Origin: JAFAHD01 sp963772515
Lineage (GTDB): Bacteria; Vulcanimicrobiota; Vulcanimicrobiia; Eremiobacterales; Eremiobacteraceae
Direction of reading: 5' to 3'
DNA: 64,000 bases
NCBI GenBank assembly: GCA_963772515.1
Contig: CAVYXC010000005.1
Span: 62,001-126,000 of the forward strand
In this document: positions 41,973-51,636 of the stretch, in pieces
Layout: the number at the start of each line of letters is the position of its first letter
Position numbering within the stretch: position 1 is the stretch's first letter
Translations under genes and position numbers: made by a program
Notes under the pieces: generated by a model
Told to the model about the DNA's origin: nothing
Seen by the model: the letters and a program-made list of their open reading frames with translations, nothing else
Database searches by the model: none

Positions 41973-42833
41973 GTGCCGCCACAGCTCATCGAGACGCAGG
42001 GACTCAACAGCTTGGCATTCGCAATGCTGTTGTTCCTTTTGGCGGCCGGGTTCTCACTGATCTACGGCGTGGGGCGCATCGCAAATCTCGCGCACGGCAC
42101 GTTCTACATGGTCGGCGCGTACATGGGCTACACCATCGCGACCAAAACCGGCAATTTTTGGGCTTCCCTCGCGGTCGCGGCGCTGCTCGGCGCGATCCTC
42201 GGATGGCTCGTCGAGCTGCTGCTGCTGCGCCGGCTGCGAGGGCGCGAGCTCGATCAAGTGCTGTTGACCGTGGGTTTGGCGTTCATCCTCGCGGACGTCA
42301 TCCGCGCAATCTGGGGCGCAGATATCCGCTCGTCGTCGCCCCCGCCGGGATTGAGCGGACTCGTGCCCGTGTTCGGCATTCAATATCCCGCATACCAGTT
42401 GTTCGTGATCTGCGTCGGTATCGTCACGTTCGTCGGCCTGCAGCTCGTCTTGCGCAGTCCGCTCGGTGCGCGCGTGCGCGCGGTGACCGCCGATCCTCAA
42501 GTCGCCGCGTCGCTGGGCGTGCCGGCGCAGGCGGTCGCTTCAGGCACGTTCACCGCGGCGGTCGCACTCGCCGCGTTCGGCGGCGCGGTTGGCGGACCGA
42601 TCATCGCGCTTGCTCCCGGGTTGGACCTGCAGATGATGCTGCTTGCGCTCGTGGTGGTCGTGATCGGCGGACTGGGCAGCGTCGCGGGCGCATTCGTGGG
42701 CGCGATCATCGTCGCGCTCGTCAACGGCTTCGGCTCTCTTTTCTATCCCGAGTTCGCGCCGTTCTTGATCTTCGCGCTCATGGTCGTCGTGCTCGGATTC
42801 CGTCCGCAAGGGCTGCTCGGCCGACGTGGCTGA
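41973..42833 (+). CDS. livH: Branched-chain amino acid ABC transporter permease (LivH type)
   Basis: 286 aa, GTG start one base after the upstream stop. About eight TM helices; LivH hallmarks GFSLIYGVGRIANLAHGTFYMVGAYMGY near the N-terminus and LALVVVVIGGLGSVAGAFVGAIIVALVNGFG near the C-terminus. Forms the channel with LivM. Confidence 0.92.
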   Translation: MPPQLIETQGLNSLAFAMLLFLLAAGFSLIYGVGRIANLAHGTFYMVGAYMGYTIATKTGNFWASLAVAALLGAILGWLVELLLLRRLRGRELDQVLLTVGLAFILADVIRAIWGADIRSSSPPPGLSGLVPVFGIQYPAYQLFVICVGIVTFVGLQLVLRSPLGARVRAVTADPQVAASLGVPAQAVASGTFTAAVALAAFGGAVGGPIIALAPGLDLQMMLLALVVVVIGGLGSVAGAFVGAIIVALVNGFGSLFYPEFAPFLIFALMVVVLGFRPQGLLGRRG

Positions 42834-43728
42834 TCCGCGCGCACGCCGCGTCGTGGTCGGTGCGGTCGTGCTGGCGGTGGCGCTGGCACCCGCGTTGCTC
42901 CACGGGTATGCCCTCTATCTTGCCATCGAGGTCGTGCTGTACGCGATCGCGGCGGTGGCGCTCGATCTGCTCGTCGGCTACGCGGGCCTCGTATCCCTCG
43001 GCCAAGCCGCGTTCTTCGGGTTGGGGGCCTACGCCGCTGCGATCGTCAGCGCGCACGCCGGGCCGAACCTGGCGCTGACGCTGGCAGCGGGCTTCGTGGT
43101 CGCGGCGCTGTTCGCGGCCATCACCGCGCCGCTGTCGCTGCGCAGCGCGGGCATCTTCTTCCTTATGATAACGCTCGCGTTCGCGCAGCTGGTCTGGGCG
43201 ACCGCCGACAAGTGGCACTCGGTCACGGGCGGCAGCGACGGGCTCGTCGTCCCTCGGTTGCCGATGAGCGACACGCTCTTCTATCTCATCTCGGTGGCGC
43301 TGCTGCTGCTCATCATCGCGGGACTCGCGCGCTTGCTGCGCTCCCCCTTCGGACGCGTGCTCGAGGCCGCGCGTCAAAGCGAGACGCGGACCCGCGCGCT
43401 CGGGTTGTCGGCGTTCTGGTACAAGTATTGGGCCTTCGTGCTGGCCGGCGGCCTGACGGGGCTCGCGGGCGTCCTGCATGCGCACCATCGCAACTTCGTC
43501 AGCCTCGCCGACGTCGACTGGACGAATTCCGTGGTGCTGCTCGTCATGGTGCTGCTCGGCGGAGCGCGCAGCCTTTGGGGCGGCGTCATCGGCGCCGCCG
43601 TCTTCGTCTTGCTGCAGGCGTGGATCAGCTCGCGGACGGACAAGTGGGAGATGTTCATCATCGGGGCGGTGCTGATCGCGGTCGTGCTGTTCACGCGCCG
43701 CGGCTTGTGGAGCCTCGTCAATGCCTGA
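42826..43728 (+). CDS. livM: Branched-chain amino acid ABC transporter permease (LivM type)
   Basis: 300 aa, GTG start overlapping livH by 8 bp. LivM hallmarks: LLVGYAGLVSLGQAAFFGLGAYAA, GRVLEAARQSETRTRALGLSAFWYK, and LLVMVLLGGARSLWGGVIGAAVF. About nine TM helices. Confidence 0.92.
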   Translation: MADPRARRVVVGAVVLAVALAPALLHGYALYLAIEVVLYAIAAVALDLLVGYAGLVSLGQAAFFGLGAYAAAIVSAHAGPNLALTLAAGFVVAALFAAITAPLSLRSAGIFFLMITLAFAQLVWATADKWHSVTGGSDGLVVPRLPMSDTLFYLISVALLLLIIAGLARLLRSPFGRVLEAARQSETRTRALGLSAFWYKYWAFVLAGGLTGLAGVLHAHHRNFVSLADVDWTNSVVLLVMVLLGGARSLWGGVIGAAVFVLLQAWISSRTDKWEMFIIGAVLIAVVLFTRRGLWSLVNA

Positions 43729-45199
43729 GCTGATCGTCGAGTCGCTCGAGAAACGGTTCGGCGGCGTCGTCGCGCTCGACGACATGGATCTGCGCGTCGA
43801 ACGCGCCGAACGGCGTGCGATCATCGGGCCCAACGGCGCCGGCAAGAGCACGCTCTTCGCCATCATCAGCGGCGAGGAGGCGCCGACGCGCGGGAGCGTC
43901 CAGATCGGGCAGCAGCGCACGACGGGAATGCCGCCGGAGCGCGTCGCGCGCTTGGGCGTCGCGCGCACCTTTCAAACCAGCACCGTCTTCACCGATTTCA
44001 GCGTGCTCGACAACGTGCGGGTGAGCGCGCTGCGCACGACCGGGCATGCCTGGACCATCAGCGCGCCGCTCGACGCGCTCGCCGACTGCGACGCTGCTGC
44101 CCGAGGCGCACTTGACGCTGTTGGGCTGGGCGACAAAGCGAACACCCCGGCTGCATCATTATCGCATGGCGAACAGCGCCAGCTCGAGATCGCAGCCGCG
44201 CTGGTGCAGCGTCCGTCGCTCCTGCTGCTCGACGAACCGCTCGCAGGTCTGGCGGCGGTGGAGCGGCGGCGCATCGGCGCGCTGCTCACTGGCTTGCCGC
44301 GCGACATCACCGTGCTGCTCATCGAACACGACCTCGAATTCGCGCAGTCATTCGCAGACCGGGTGACGGTGCTGGACAACGGGCGCGTGCTCGCCGACGG
44401 CACGCCGCGCGAGGTGCGTGAAAACCCGGCCGTGCAAGCGGTCTACCTCGGAACGGCCTCGCCCTCGCAAGGGACGATCGAACGTCCTCGCGCCGGCGGA
44501 GCACCGGTGCCGCTGCTCGCCGCGCTGAACATCGCATCCGGCTATGGGCAGGCTCGCGTGCTCGAGGACGTGTCGATCGAGGTGTCGCGCGGCGAGGTGG
44601 TGGCCGTGCTCGGACGCAACGGCATGGGCAAGAGCACGCTGCTCAACACGCTCATGGGTTTCTTGCCGCTGCGCACCGGCAGTATCAGCTTCGCCGGCGC
44701 GGACGTCTCGCAGGCGCCGGCCTTGGCGCGCGCGCGCGCGGGCATCGCCCTCGTGCCGCAGGGGCGCAGAATGCTTGCCGGCCTGACTGTCGGCGAAGAG
44801 CTGCGCCTGGGCGCGCGCCCAGGACCGTGGGATCTGGCGCGCGTGACAGCGTTGTTCCCAAGGCTCGCCCAGCGCGAACGCCAGCGCAGCGAGACGCTGT
44901 CGGGCGGGGAGCAGCAGATGGTCGCCATCGCGCGCGCGCTCGTACGAAATCCGCAGCTGCTTCTGATGGACGAGCCGAGTGAAGGCCTCAGCGTGGCGCT
45001 GGTGCACAGCCTTGAGGAATCGATCGCGTCGTTGCACGATGACGGCGAGACGGTGCTGCTCGCCGAGCAGAACGTCGATCTCGCCTTGGCTGTTGCCGAT
45101 CGCGTCTACGTGCTCGAGCACGGCCGGATCGTCGAACACGAAAGCGCCGGCGCGCTGCGCGCGCATCGCTCGCGGCTGGAGCGCTTCCTCGGTCTTTAG
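43721..45199 (+). CDS. livGF: Fused LivG-LivF ABC ATPase
   Basis: 492 aa with two complete ABC ATPase domains. Domain 1 (1 to about 240): Walker A GPNGAGKST, ARTFQT typical of LivG, signature LSHGEQRQLE, Walker B LLLLDEPLAG. Domain 2 (about 265-492): Walker A GRNGMGKST, signature LSGGEQQMVAIARAL, Walker B LLLMDEPSEGL, typical of LivF. Usually these are separate genes. The start overlaps livM by 8 bp, and the stop overlaps the facing gene by 4 bp. Confidence 0.93.
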   Translation: MPELIVESLEKRFGGVVALDDMDLRVERAERRAIIGPNGAGKSTLFAIISGEEAPTRGSVQIGQQRTTGMPPERVARLGVARTFQTSTVFTDFSVLDNVRVSALRTTGHAWTISAPLDALADCDAAARGALDAVGLGDKANTPAASLSHGEQRQLEIAAALVQRPSLLLLDEPLAGLAAVERRRIGALLTGLPRDITVLLIEHDLEFAQSFADRVTVLDNGRVLADGTPREVRENPAVQAVYLGTASPSQGTIERPRAGGAPVPLLAALNIASGYGQARVLEDVSIEVSRGEVVAVLGRNGMGKSTLLNTLMGFLPLRTGSISFAGADVSQAPALARARAGIALVPQGRRMLAGLTVGEELRLGARPGPWDLARVTALFPRLAQRERQRSETLSGGEQQMVAIARALVRNPQLLLMDEPSEGLSVALVHSLEESIASLHDDGETVLLAEQNVDLALAVADRVYVLEHGRIVEHESAGALRAHRSRLERFLGL

Positions 45200-45921
45200 C
45201 GCGCGATCCGAAAGCGCGCTTCGAGGATCGCGCCGATCGATGAGTTGCGATCGGCCAGCGTCGCCGGCGTCACGAAATGCGCGCTGTAGTTGATCGAGCG
45301 CACCCCGGCGCCGAGCGCGACGCCGCGAAGATGCCACAGGTATTCCGCCGTCAGATCGGTGGCCTCGGCGATCTCGCTGTCGGAGCCGGGCGGCACCGGA
45401 TACGATCCGAATTGGTAGCTCACCGAGCCGTGGAGCGCCGGCATGTAGGCCGCGCGCAGCTCGACTGTGCCGATGCGCCCGCTCGGCAGATAGGCCACGA
45501 CCTCGTAGCGGCCGCCCGTCACGCGCGAACCTGCCGCCAGCGGCGGAGAAAGCAGCGACGTCTCTTGGTTGATGACCGTCACGCCGCCGCCGGCCCAAAA
45601 GCGCCCGGTCGGTCCCAGACTGACGTGCGCGAGGGCGTTGAACAAGCTCACGTCGGTCAACGGGTGGGGATAGCCATTGGGCGTGACCAGGTAGCCGCGG
45701 CCGCCGGTCGAGGGAACGCCTTCGAGCGTGATGTCGACCGAATGCCAGCGCTGGCGCAGTTCTAACAGCGGCGCGACGCCGTGCAGCGGCACGTTGCCCG
45801 CCTGCTCCGTGTGCGTGCCGTTGACCGTCAGCAGTTCAAGGCCGATCGTCGTCTCGGCTCGCGCGGGCGCAGCCGCCAGCGCGACGAGGGTCACCGCCAG
45901 CAACGCTCGTCTCAACCGCAT
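45196..45921 (-). CDS. Predicted outer-membrane beta-barrel protein
   Basis: 241 aa. Signal peptide (MRLRRALLAVTLVALAAAPARA) and repeated amphipathic beta strands (TIGLELLTVNG, LRQRWHSVDITLEGV, LRAAYMPALHGSVSYQFGSYP), ending GAILEARFRIAR. Size suits an 8- to 10-strand barrel. Last gene of the long dap/sugar-nucleotide set, 13 bp after the pyrophosphorylase. No closer family recognised. Confidence 0.7.
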   Translation of the reverse strand: MRLRRALLAVTLVALAAAPARAETTIGLELLTVNGTHTEQAGNVPLHGVAPLLELRQRWHSVDITLEGVPSTGGRGYLVTPNGYPHPLTDVSLFNALAHVSLGPTGRFWAGGGVTVINQETSLLSPPLAAGSRVTGGRYEVVAYLPSGRIGTVELRAAYMPALHGSVSYQFGSYPVPPGSDSEIAEATDLTAEYLWHLRGVALGAGVRSINYSAHFVTPATLADRNSSIGAILEARFRIAR

Positions 45922-45934
45922 CGCCCTTGAGGCG

Positions 45935-46921
45935 TCAGCGGGTGAGTGTCGCGGCGGCGTGTTCGCCGCCTTCGATCACCGCACGAGGTTCGATGACGAC
46001 GCCATTGCCGATCACGGCATCACTCACGCGTGCGCCGGCTCCGATGCGTGCGCCGCTCCAAATGATCGAGCGCTCGACCCTGGCGCCGGCGTCCACCACT
46101 GAGCCGTGGCCGATGCACGAGGGCGCGGCTACGGCTGCGGTCGGGTCGACGCGCGCGTCGCGGCCCACCAGCACGCCGCCGCGTACGGTCGCACCTTCGC
46201 CCGGCGTGAGGTGGACGCGCCCTTCGAGCGCATCGCGATGGACGCGCCGGTATTCCGACGGCGTGCCGACGTCGCACCAATACGCGTCTTGCACCATGCC
46301 GAAGAAGCGCTCTTGCGAGCGCAGCAGATGCGGGAAGACCTGTTTGCCGAAATCGTAAAAGGTGTTGGCGGGGATGTGCTCGAGCACGCCGGGTTCGAAG
46401 ATGTAGACGCCGGTGTTGACGAGCTTGCTCAATTCGGTGCCGGGCGCCGGCTTTTCCTGAAAACTGCGGATCCGCCCGTCTGCGTCGGTCACCACCACGC
46501 CGTACTGGCTGACGTCGGCCGCGCGCGCGAGCACGATCGTCGCCATCGCGTCGTGCGCGCGGTGGAAGTCGATCGCGGCGCGAAGATCGAGCGTGGTCAC
46601 GTCGTCGCAGCCGATGACCGCGAACGTCTCCGTGAAACGCGCTGCGAGCTGCTTCACCGCGCCGGCACTACCCATGAGCTCGGTCTCGTGGAGATACGTG
46701 ACGTGCGCGCGCCACGCCGACCCGTCGCCGACGAACTGGCGTACCGCTTCGGAGAAATAGTGCACGTTGATCGAGATGTCGTCAACGTCGAAGCGCCGCA
46801 GGTAATCGAGCACGTGGGCGACCACCGGACGGTCGAGCACCGGCACGAGCGGCTTGGGCAATTTCAGCGTGAGAGGATAGAGCCGCGTCGAAAGGCCGCC
46901 CGCCAGTATCATACCGCGCAT
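45935..46921 (-). CDS. Sugar-1-phosphate nucleotidylyltransferase
   Basis: 328 aa. N-terminal nucleotidyltransferase: MILAGGLSTRLYPLTLKLPKPLVPVLDRP, GSAGAVKQL, VIGCDDVTTLD, FQEKPAPGT. C-terminal left-handed beta-helix hexapeptides (VDPTAAVAAPSCIGHGSVVDAGARVERSII). Most like mannose-1-phosphate guanylyltransferase or glucose-1-phosphate thymidylyltransferase-type enzymes; the sugar cannot be fixed. A second such enzyme lies at 53790-54836 (related fold, different sequence). Confidence 0.85.
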   Translation of the reverse strand: MRGMILAGGLSTRLYPLTLKLPKPLVPVLDRPVVAHVLDYLRRFDVDDISINVHYFSEAVRQFVGDGSAWRAHVTYLHETELMGSAGAVKQLAARFTETFAVIGCDDVTTLDLRAAIDFHRAHDAMATIVLARAADVSQYGVVVTDADGRIRSFQEKPAPGTELSKLVNTGVYIFEPGVLEHIPANTFYDFGKQVFPHLLRSQERFFGMVQDAYWCDVGTPSEYRRVHRDALEGRVHLTPGEGATVRGGVLVGRDARVDPTAAVAAPSCIGHGSVVDAGARVERSIIWSGARIGAGARVSDAVIGNGVVIEPRAVIEGGEHAAATLTR

Positions 46922-46930
46922 ATGCGCCCG

Positions 46931-47710
46931 CTATTTGACTTGAGCGCTCGAAGCGCCTACCCGCGCTTGTAAAGACTGGCGCAGCGCACGCGCTGCGAAC
47001 AGCGGCAGCGCGAGCTGGCGGCGGAACCGCCGCGGCTCACGCACTAGACGATAGAGCCATTCGAGACCGGCAGCGCGGATCAGGCGCGGCGCGCGTGGCA
47101 GCCTGCCGGCGATGACGTCGAACGAACCGCCGACGCCGACGCACACCGCGGGACCGACGTACGGCAGGTTCTCATGGATGAAATATTCCTGGCGCGGAAA
47201 ACCCAGACCGACGAGCGCTAGACGCGCGCCTGATGAGTGGATGCGCTGCGCGATCGAAGACGCATCGCTGTCGGCGAAATAGCCGTGCTCGGCACCCGCG
47301 ATCTGCAACCCGGGATGGCGTTGCTGCAACGCGCGGCCGGCTTCCGCTGCCACGCCGTCGACGCCGCCCAGCAGGTAGACGCGATGGTCATTCGCAGCGG
47401 CGTCGGCGCACAAGCGCTCGAGCAGGTCGATGCCGGCGACGCGCTCGGGCACCGGCTTGCCGAGCAATCGTGATGCGACCACGATGCCCACCGTGTCGGG
47501 GACGACGAGATCGGCGGCGTTGATCACCGCGCGATAGCTCGCGTCGTCGTACGCGAGGTTCGCCATCTCGGCGCCCAGCGTGACGACGTGAGCCGGCCGG
47601 TGCTGCTCGATGAGTTGCGCGATGCGCGCACGCGCCCCCGCGGCATCGACGCGGTCCACGCGGCATCCGAGGATCTGCAGCCCCGCGCGTTCGAGCGCGG
47701 GTGCGCTCAT
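46931..47710 (-). CDS. WecG/TagA/CpsF-family glycosyltransferase
   Basis: 259 aa; ATG 47710 overlaps the dapA stop (ATGA). Family blocks: VVTLGAEMANLAYDDASYRAVINAADLVVPDTVGIVV, RVAGIDLLERLC, VYLLGGVDGVAAEAG, LVGLGFPRQEYFIHEN, and VGGSFDVIAGRLPRAPRLIRAAGLEWLYRLVREPRR. These enzymes add ManNAc-type sugars to lipid-linked intermediates in cell-surface polymer synthesis. Confidence 0.93.
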   Translation of the reverse strand: MSAPALERAGLQILGCRVDRVDAAGARARIAQLIEQHRPAHVVTLGAEMANLAYDDASYRAVINAADLVVPDTVGIVVASRLLGKPVPERVAGIDLLERLCADAAANDHRVYLLGGVDGVAAEAGRALQQRHPGLQIAGAEHGYFADSDASSIAQRIHSSGARLALVGLGFPRQEYFIHENLPYVGPAVCVGVGGSFDVIAGRLPRAPRLIRAAGLEWLYRLVREPRRFRRQLALPLFAARALRQSLQARVGASSAQVK

Positions 47711-48603
47711 ACGGCCGAGTGGACCCGGTCGCGCCACGGCGCAAGCGCGCGATCGAGCGCACGGTCCTGCTCGGGCGTCAATGCGCACAACGGTGGCCGG
47801 CAGGCGCCGGTCGCGAACCCGAAGCGTTGCATCGCCGCCTTCACCGGGATCGGGCTGGTCACCGCGAACAACGCCTTGATCAGCGGCAGCACGGCCTGGT
47901 GGAGCTGCGCCGCCTGCAAGACATCGCCGTCCGTGTACGCGTCGCACATGGCGCGTATCTGCTCCCCTGCGACATGGCTCGCGACGCTCACCACGCCGCA
48001 GCCGCCGATCGCCATGATCGGCAGCGTCAGATGGTCGTCGCCCGAGTAGACGTCGAAATCTTTGGCCACTTTTGTGATGAGCTCGCCGATCTGCATGAGA
48101 TCGCCGCTGGATTCTTTGACGCCGGCGATGCGCGGATGGTCGCTCAACGTGGCGATCGTCTCCGGCAAGATGTTCACCGCCGTGCGGCCCGGTATGTTGT
48201 AGATGACGATCGGGATCTCGACCGCATCCGCGATCGCGCTGAAATGGCCGATGAGGCCGGCCTGCGGCGGTTTGTTGTAATACGGCCCGACCGCGAGCAG
48301 CGCGTCGACGCCTTGGGCCTGCGCCTGTTTGCTCAGCTCGATCGAGTGGCGCGTGTCGTTGCCGCCAGTGTTGGCGATCACCTTGGCCCGTCCGCCGACC
48401 TCGGCGACGATCTCGCGGAACAGCTTGACCTTTTCGTCGTCGCGCAGCGTCGGCGACTCGCCCGTCGTGCCGGCCAGTACCAACCCGCTGCTGCCGCGCT
48501 CGCACAGCCAGCTCGCGAGCCGGCGCGCCTCCGCGTAGTCGACGGCGCCGTCGTCGCGCATGGGTGTGATCATCGCGGTGACGACCGGTCCGAAGCGTGC
48601 CAT
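47707..48603 (-). CDS. dapA: 4-hydroxy-tetrahydrodipicolinate synthase
   Basis: Condenses pyruvate with aspartate semialdehyde, the lysine/diaminopimelate branch point. 298 aa TIM barrel: GTTGESPTL, YYNKPPQAGLIGHF, IYNIPGRTAVNI (catalytic Tyr) and AGVKESSGD (Schiff-base Lys). Follows lysC by 10 bp. Confidence 0.96.
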   Translation of the reverse strand: MARFGPVVTAMITPMRDDGAVDYAEARRLASWLCERGSSGLVLAGTTGESPTLRDDEKVKLFREIVAEVGGRAKVIANTGGNDTRHSIELSKQAQAQGVDALLAVGPYYNKPPQAGLIGHFSAIADAVEIPIVIYNIPGRTAVNILPETIATLSDHPRIAGVKESSGDLMQIGELITKVAKDFDVYSGDDHLTLPIMAIGGCGVVSVASHVAGEQIRAMCDAYTDGDVLQAAQLHQAVLPLIKALFAVTSPIPVKAAMQRFGFATGACRPPLCALTPEQDRALDRALAPWRDRVHSAV

Positions 48604-48613
48604 GTAAACCCGC

Positions 48614-49816
48614 CTATCCTAGCTCGAAGTACCGATGCAACGCGGTTTCGGCGGCCGCCGCCTGCGCACCCGGCACCAGAATCGAAATCGTGATGTTGGA
48701 GTCGGTTGAGTGGATGATCGGCACGCCCGCCTCCATCAGCACCTGCACGACCGCGTACATCACGCCCGGCGTGCCGCGCATGCCTGCGCCGACGATCGAG
48801 ATCTTCGCGCAGTCGCGCGTGAAGCGCAGCGAGACCGGCAGTTTTTCGAGGCACACGCGCGCGCTATGCAAGTCGCCGCCGGGCACGCAGAAGAAAAAGC
48901 CGGCGCGATTGACATTGACGCAGTCGATGCTGATGCGCTGATCCTTGAGCGCGCGCAGCGCGTCCAGCTCCCAGCCGCCAGGCATGGCGGCGGCTTCGGG
49001 CACCACGTGTAAGAACGCGTAGCCGGTGATCGTTGCGATGCCGCTGACCGGTTTGCCCTGTTCGAGCGGGCGATCGGCGTCGATGTCCGTGCCCTCGCCC
49101 GAGCGCAGGCCGCGCACTGAATACGACGTCCTCTCTTCTCGCGCCATCTGCGCCGCTCGATCGTGCACGACCGACGCGCCGTTGGCCGCGAGCTCGTCCG
49201 CCTCTTCGAACGTCAGCTCGCCGACCGTGTGCGCTTGCGCCACGCGTTTCGGGTCAGCCGTCATGACGCCGTCGACGTCGGTGAAGATCTCGCAGCGCAC
49301 GTTGCCGAGCGCCGTGGCAAGCGCGACGGCGGTCAGATCGCTGCCGCCCCGCCCCAAGGTCGTGATCGCGCCGTCTGGCGAGATGCCTTGGAAGCCGGCG
49401 ATGACGGGCGTGATCCCGGAGCTGAGTCGCGCGCGTACGGGAAGCGGGTCCGTGCGCACGACGCGCGCGTCGCCGTGGCGCTTATCCGTGTGGATGCCGG
49501 CCTGCGCGCCGGTCATCGCGCGCGCGGGTATGCCTTCGGCCTCGAGCAGACTGGCGAAGATCGCCGCGCTGATCGATTCGCCGCACGATGCGAGCAGGTC
49601 GCGATTGGCGCCCACCCGGCCGGGTGCCAGCCCGAGCAATGTGTCGGTCGAGTACGGATCGGGCTGTCTGCCGATCGCCGACACGACGATGACAGGTTGC
49701 TTGCCGGCTTCGATCTCGTCTTTGACGCGCTGCACGGCGGTGCGGCGCAGCTCGTCCGTCGCGAGCGATGATCCGCCGAACTTCATCACCACGATCTCGG
49801 CGGCGGCGCGCTTCAT
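48614..49816 (-). CDS. lysC: Aspartate kinase
   Basis: 400 aa. Kinase domain: VVMKFGGSSLA, TTLGRGGSDLTAVALA, EIFTDVDGVMTADPK; C-terminal pair of ACT domains for feedback control (CAKISIVGAGMRGTPGVMYAVVQVLMEAGVPI). First step of the aspartate family pathway. The start overlaps the asd stop by 4 bp. Confidence 0.95.
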   Translation of the reverse strand: MKRAAAEIVVMKFGGSSLATDELRRTAVQRVKDEIEAGKQPVIVVSAIGRQPDPYSTDTLLGLAPGRVGANRDLLASCGESISAAIFASLLEAEGIPARAMTGAQAGIHTDKRHGDARVVRTDPLPVRARLSSGITPVIAGFQGISPDGAITTLGRGGSDLTAVALATALGNVRCEIFTDVDGVMTADPKRVAQAHTVGELTFEEADELAANGASVVHDRAAQMAREERTSYSVRGLRSGEGTDIDADRPLEQGKPVSGIATITGYAFLHVVPEAAAMPGGWELDALRALKDQRISIDCVNVNRAGFFFCVPGGDLHSARVCLEKLPVSLRFTRDCAKISIVGAGMRGTPGVMYAVVQVLMEAGVPIIHSTDSNITISILVPGAQAAAAETALHRYFELG

Positions 49817-50829
49817 GCGGGCACCTGCGCGGCGCGCAGCGCATATTCGACGATCTGCACCGCATTGGTGGCCGCGCCTTTGCGCAGATTGTCGCAGGCG
49901 AGCCAGAGCATGAACGCGCCCGAGTGGGCCGTGTCGGCGCGCAGGCGGCCGACGTGCACGTCGTCGTCTTCGCCGACGATGTCGAGCGGCGATGCGTATC
50001 CGGTCCCCTCGTAAAAATGTATGCTTGGAGCGGTGCGCAGCAGCGCGGCGAGCTTCTCGCGGGTGGCTGGGCGAGCGGTCATGAATGAGACTGCCTCGCT
50101 ATGTCCGACCGCGACGGGCACGCGCACCGACGTCGCGGAGACCGGCAGGTCGGGTCGCCCGAGCACCTTCTTCAGCTCAGCCGCGATCTTGCGTTCTTCC
50201 TCGCCGTACCCCGTCTCGTCCCATGCGCCGTTCTCGGGGATGACATTGCCGGCGATGCGGCGCGGCAAGAACTTCACGGTGTCGTCGCCGCGGGTCTGCC
50301 CTTCGAATTCTGCCAGCGCGTCCTTGCCGGCGCCGGATACGCTCTGATACGTCGACACGCTCACCCAGGCCAAGCCGAACTCGCGCTGGATCGGCGCCAG
50401 CACGACGGCGAGCGGAATGGTCGAGCAATTCGGGTTGGCGATAAGGCGATGTGCGCCGATCGCCTCGGCGTTCGCTTCCGGCACGACGAGCGGCGTCTGC
50501 GCGTCCAGGCGGAACACGCCCGACTTGTCGACGACGAGCGCCCCCGCGTCCACCGCCTCGCGAGCATAACGCCGGCTGACGGCATCGCCGGCCGAGAAGA
50601 ACGCGACGTCGATGCCTGCGAACGGCTCGCGTGCATCGTCAAGCGATTCGACTTGGGCCTCGCAGCCGGAAACGCTCATGCGGGCGCCGGCGCTGCGGGT
50701 CGTGCCGAACGCGCGCAGCGACGCGATCGGGAACGCGCGCTCCTCGAGGATGCGCGCGACGGTCTCGCCCACCAGCCCGGTGGCGCCGACGATGGCGACG
50801 TTGAGCCGGCGCTGGTCGGCCTTGCTCAC
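49813..50829 (-). CDS. asd: Aspartate-semialdehyde dehydrogenase
   Basis: 338 aa. NADP-binding GATGLVGETVARILEER, active-site Cys in NPNCSTIPLAVVL, substrate block SVSGAGKDALAEF, and RVPVAVGHSEAV with catalytic His. Overlaps dapB and lysC at both ends, indicating a tightly coupled lysine/DAP operon. Confidence 0.96.
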   Translation of the reverse strand: MSKADQRRLNVAIVGATGLVGETVARILEERAFPIASLRAFGTTRSAGARMSVSGCEAQVESLDDAREPFAGIDVAFFSAGDAVSRRYAREAVDAGALVVDKSGVFRLDAQTPLVVPEANAEAIGAHRLIANPNCSTIPLAVVLAPIQREFGLAWVSVSTYQSVSGAGKDALAEFEGQTRGDDTVKFLPRRIAGNVIPENGAWDETGYGEEERKIAAELKKVLGRPDLPVSATSVRVPVAVGHSEAVSFMTARPATREKLAALLRTAPSIHFYEGTGYASPLDIVGEDDDVHVGRLRADTAHSGAFMLWLACDNLRKGAATNAVQIVEYALRAAQVPA

Positions 50830-51575
50830 ACCAGTGATTCCAGTCCGTCGACGAAGCGATCGAGTTTCGCGGCCGCGCGCACCGCGAGCAGCACGCCCGG
50901 CATGAAGGACTGGCGCGAGAGCGAGTGATGGCGGATGCTCAAGATCTCACCGTTGCCGCCCAGCACAACTTCTTGCTGCGCGACCATGCCGGGCAGACGC
51001 AGGCTGTGCACGCCGATGCCGCCGACGTCGGCGCCGCGCGCGCCGGCTGCTTTCATGACTCTGGTCTCGGCGCGCTTGAATGCGCCGGTGCTCGCGAGCC
51101 GGCGCGCCGTCGCCATCGCGGTGCCCGACGGCGCATCTTTCTTGCCGCTCTCGTGCGTCTCGATGATCTCGACCGCGTCGTAGTGGGGAGCGGCTTGCGC
51201 CGCGAACTTCATCATCAGCACCGCGCCGAGCGCGCAGTTGGGCGCGAAGATCGCGCCGATGCCGGTGCGTTCGACCGCCGAGCGCACGTCGGCCAGGTCA
51301 TCTTCCCCGTAGCCGGACGTGCCGATCACGACGCGCACGCCGCGTTCGAGCGCGTTGAGCACGATGCGTTTGGATTCGGGGAACAGCGAGAAGTCCACCA
51401 GCACATCCGGTCGCGCGTGCTCCACGAACGCGTCCATATCGTCGAATTGTCCGGGATGTGCGGTTCCTTTGCGCACCAGACCGCCGACATATTCGATCCC
51501 TTCGGCGGTGCCAAGCGTGGTCGACGTCAGCGTCCCCATCTTGCCATTTGCGCCGGCCACCCCAGCCCGTATCAT
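50826..51575 (-). CDS. dapB: 4-hydroxy-tetrahydrodipicolinate reductase
   Basis: 249 aa from ATG 51575. Dinucleotide motif GVAGANGKMG, VLVDFSLFPES, VVIGTSGY, FAPNCALGAVLMM, and catalytic ETHESGKKDAPSGTA (family consensus has HH where this has HE). 61 bp after the helicase gene. Confidence 0.95.
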   Translation of the reverse strand: MIRAGVAGANGKMGTLTSTTLGTAEGIEYVGGLVRKGTAHPGQFDDMDAFVEHARPDVLVDFSLFPESKRIVLNALERGVRVVIGTSGYGEDDLADVRSAVERTGIGAIFAPNCALGAVLMMKFAAQAAPHYDAVEIIETHESGKKDAPSGTAMATARRLASTGAFKRAETRVMKAAGARGADVGGIGVHSLRLPGMVAQQEVVLGGNGEILSIRHHSLSRQSFMPGVLLAVRAAAKLDRFVDGLESLV

Positions 51576-51636
51576 CTCGGCTCGACGTTTCAAGAGCGGG
51601 ACAAGCCGGCCCTTGTCCGCGTCATCGGTGGGCCGC

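Noticed and set aside
46931..48505. Long frame including dapA antisense-phase sequence before the WecG-type gene
   Set aside because: Family similarity begins at ATG 47710; the upstream part is dapA in another phase.
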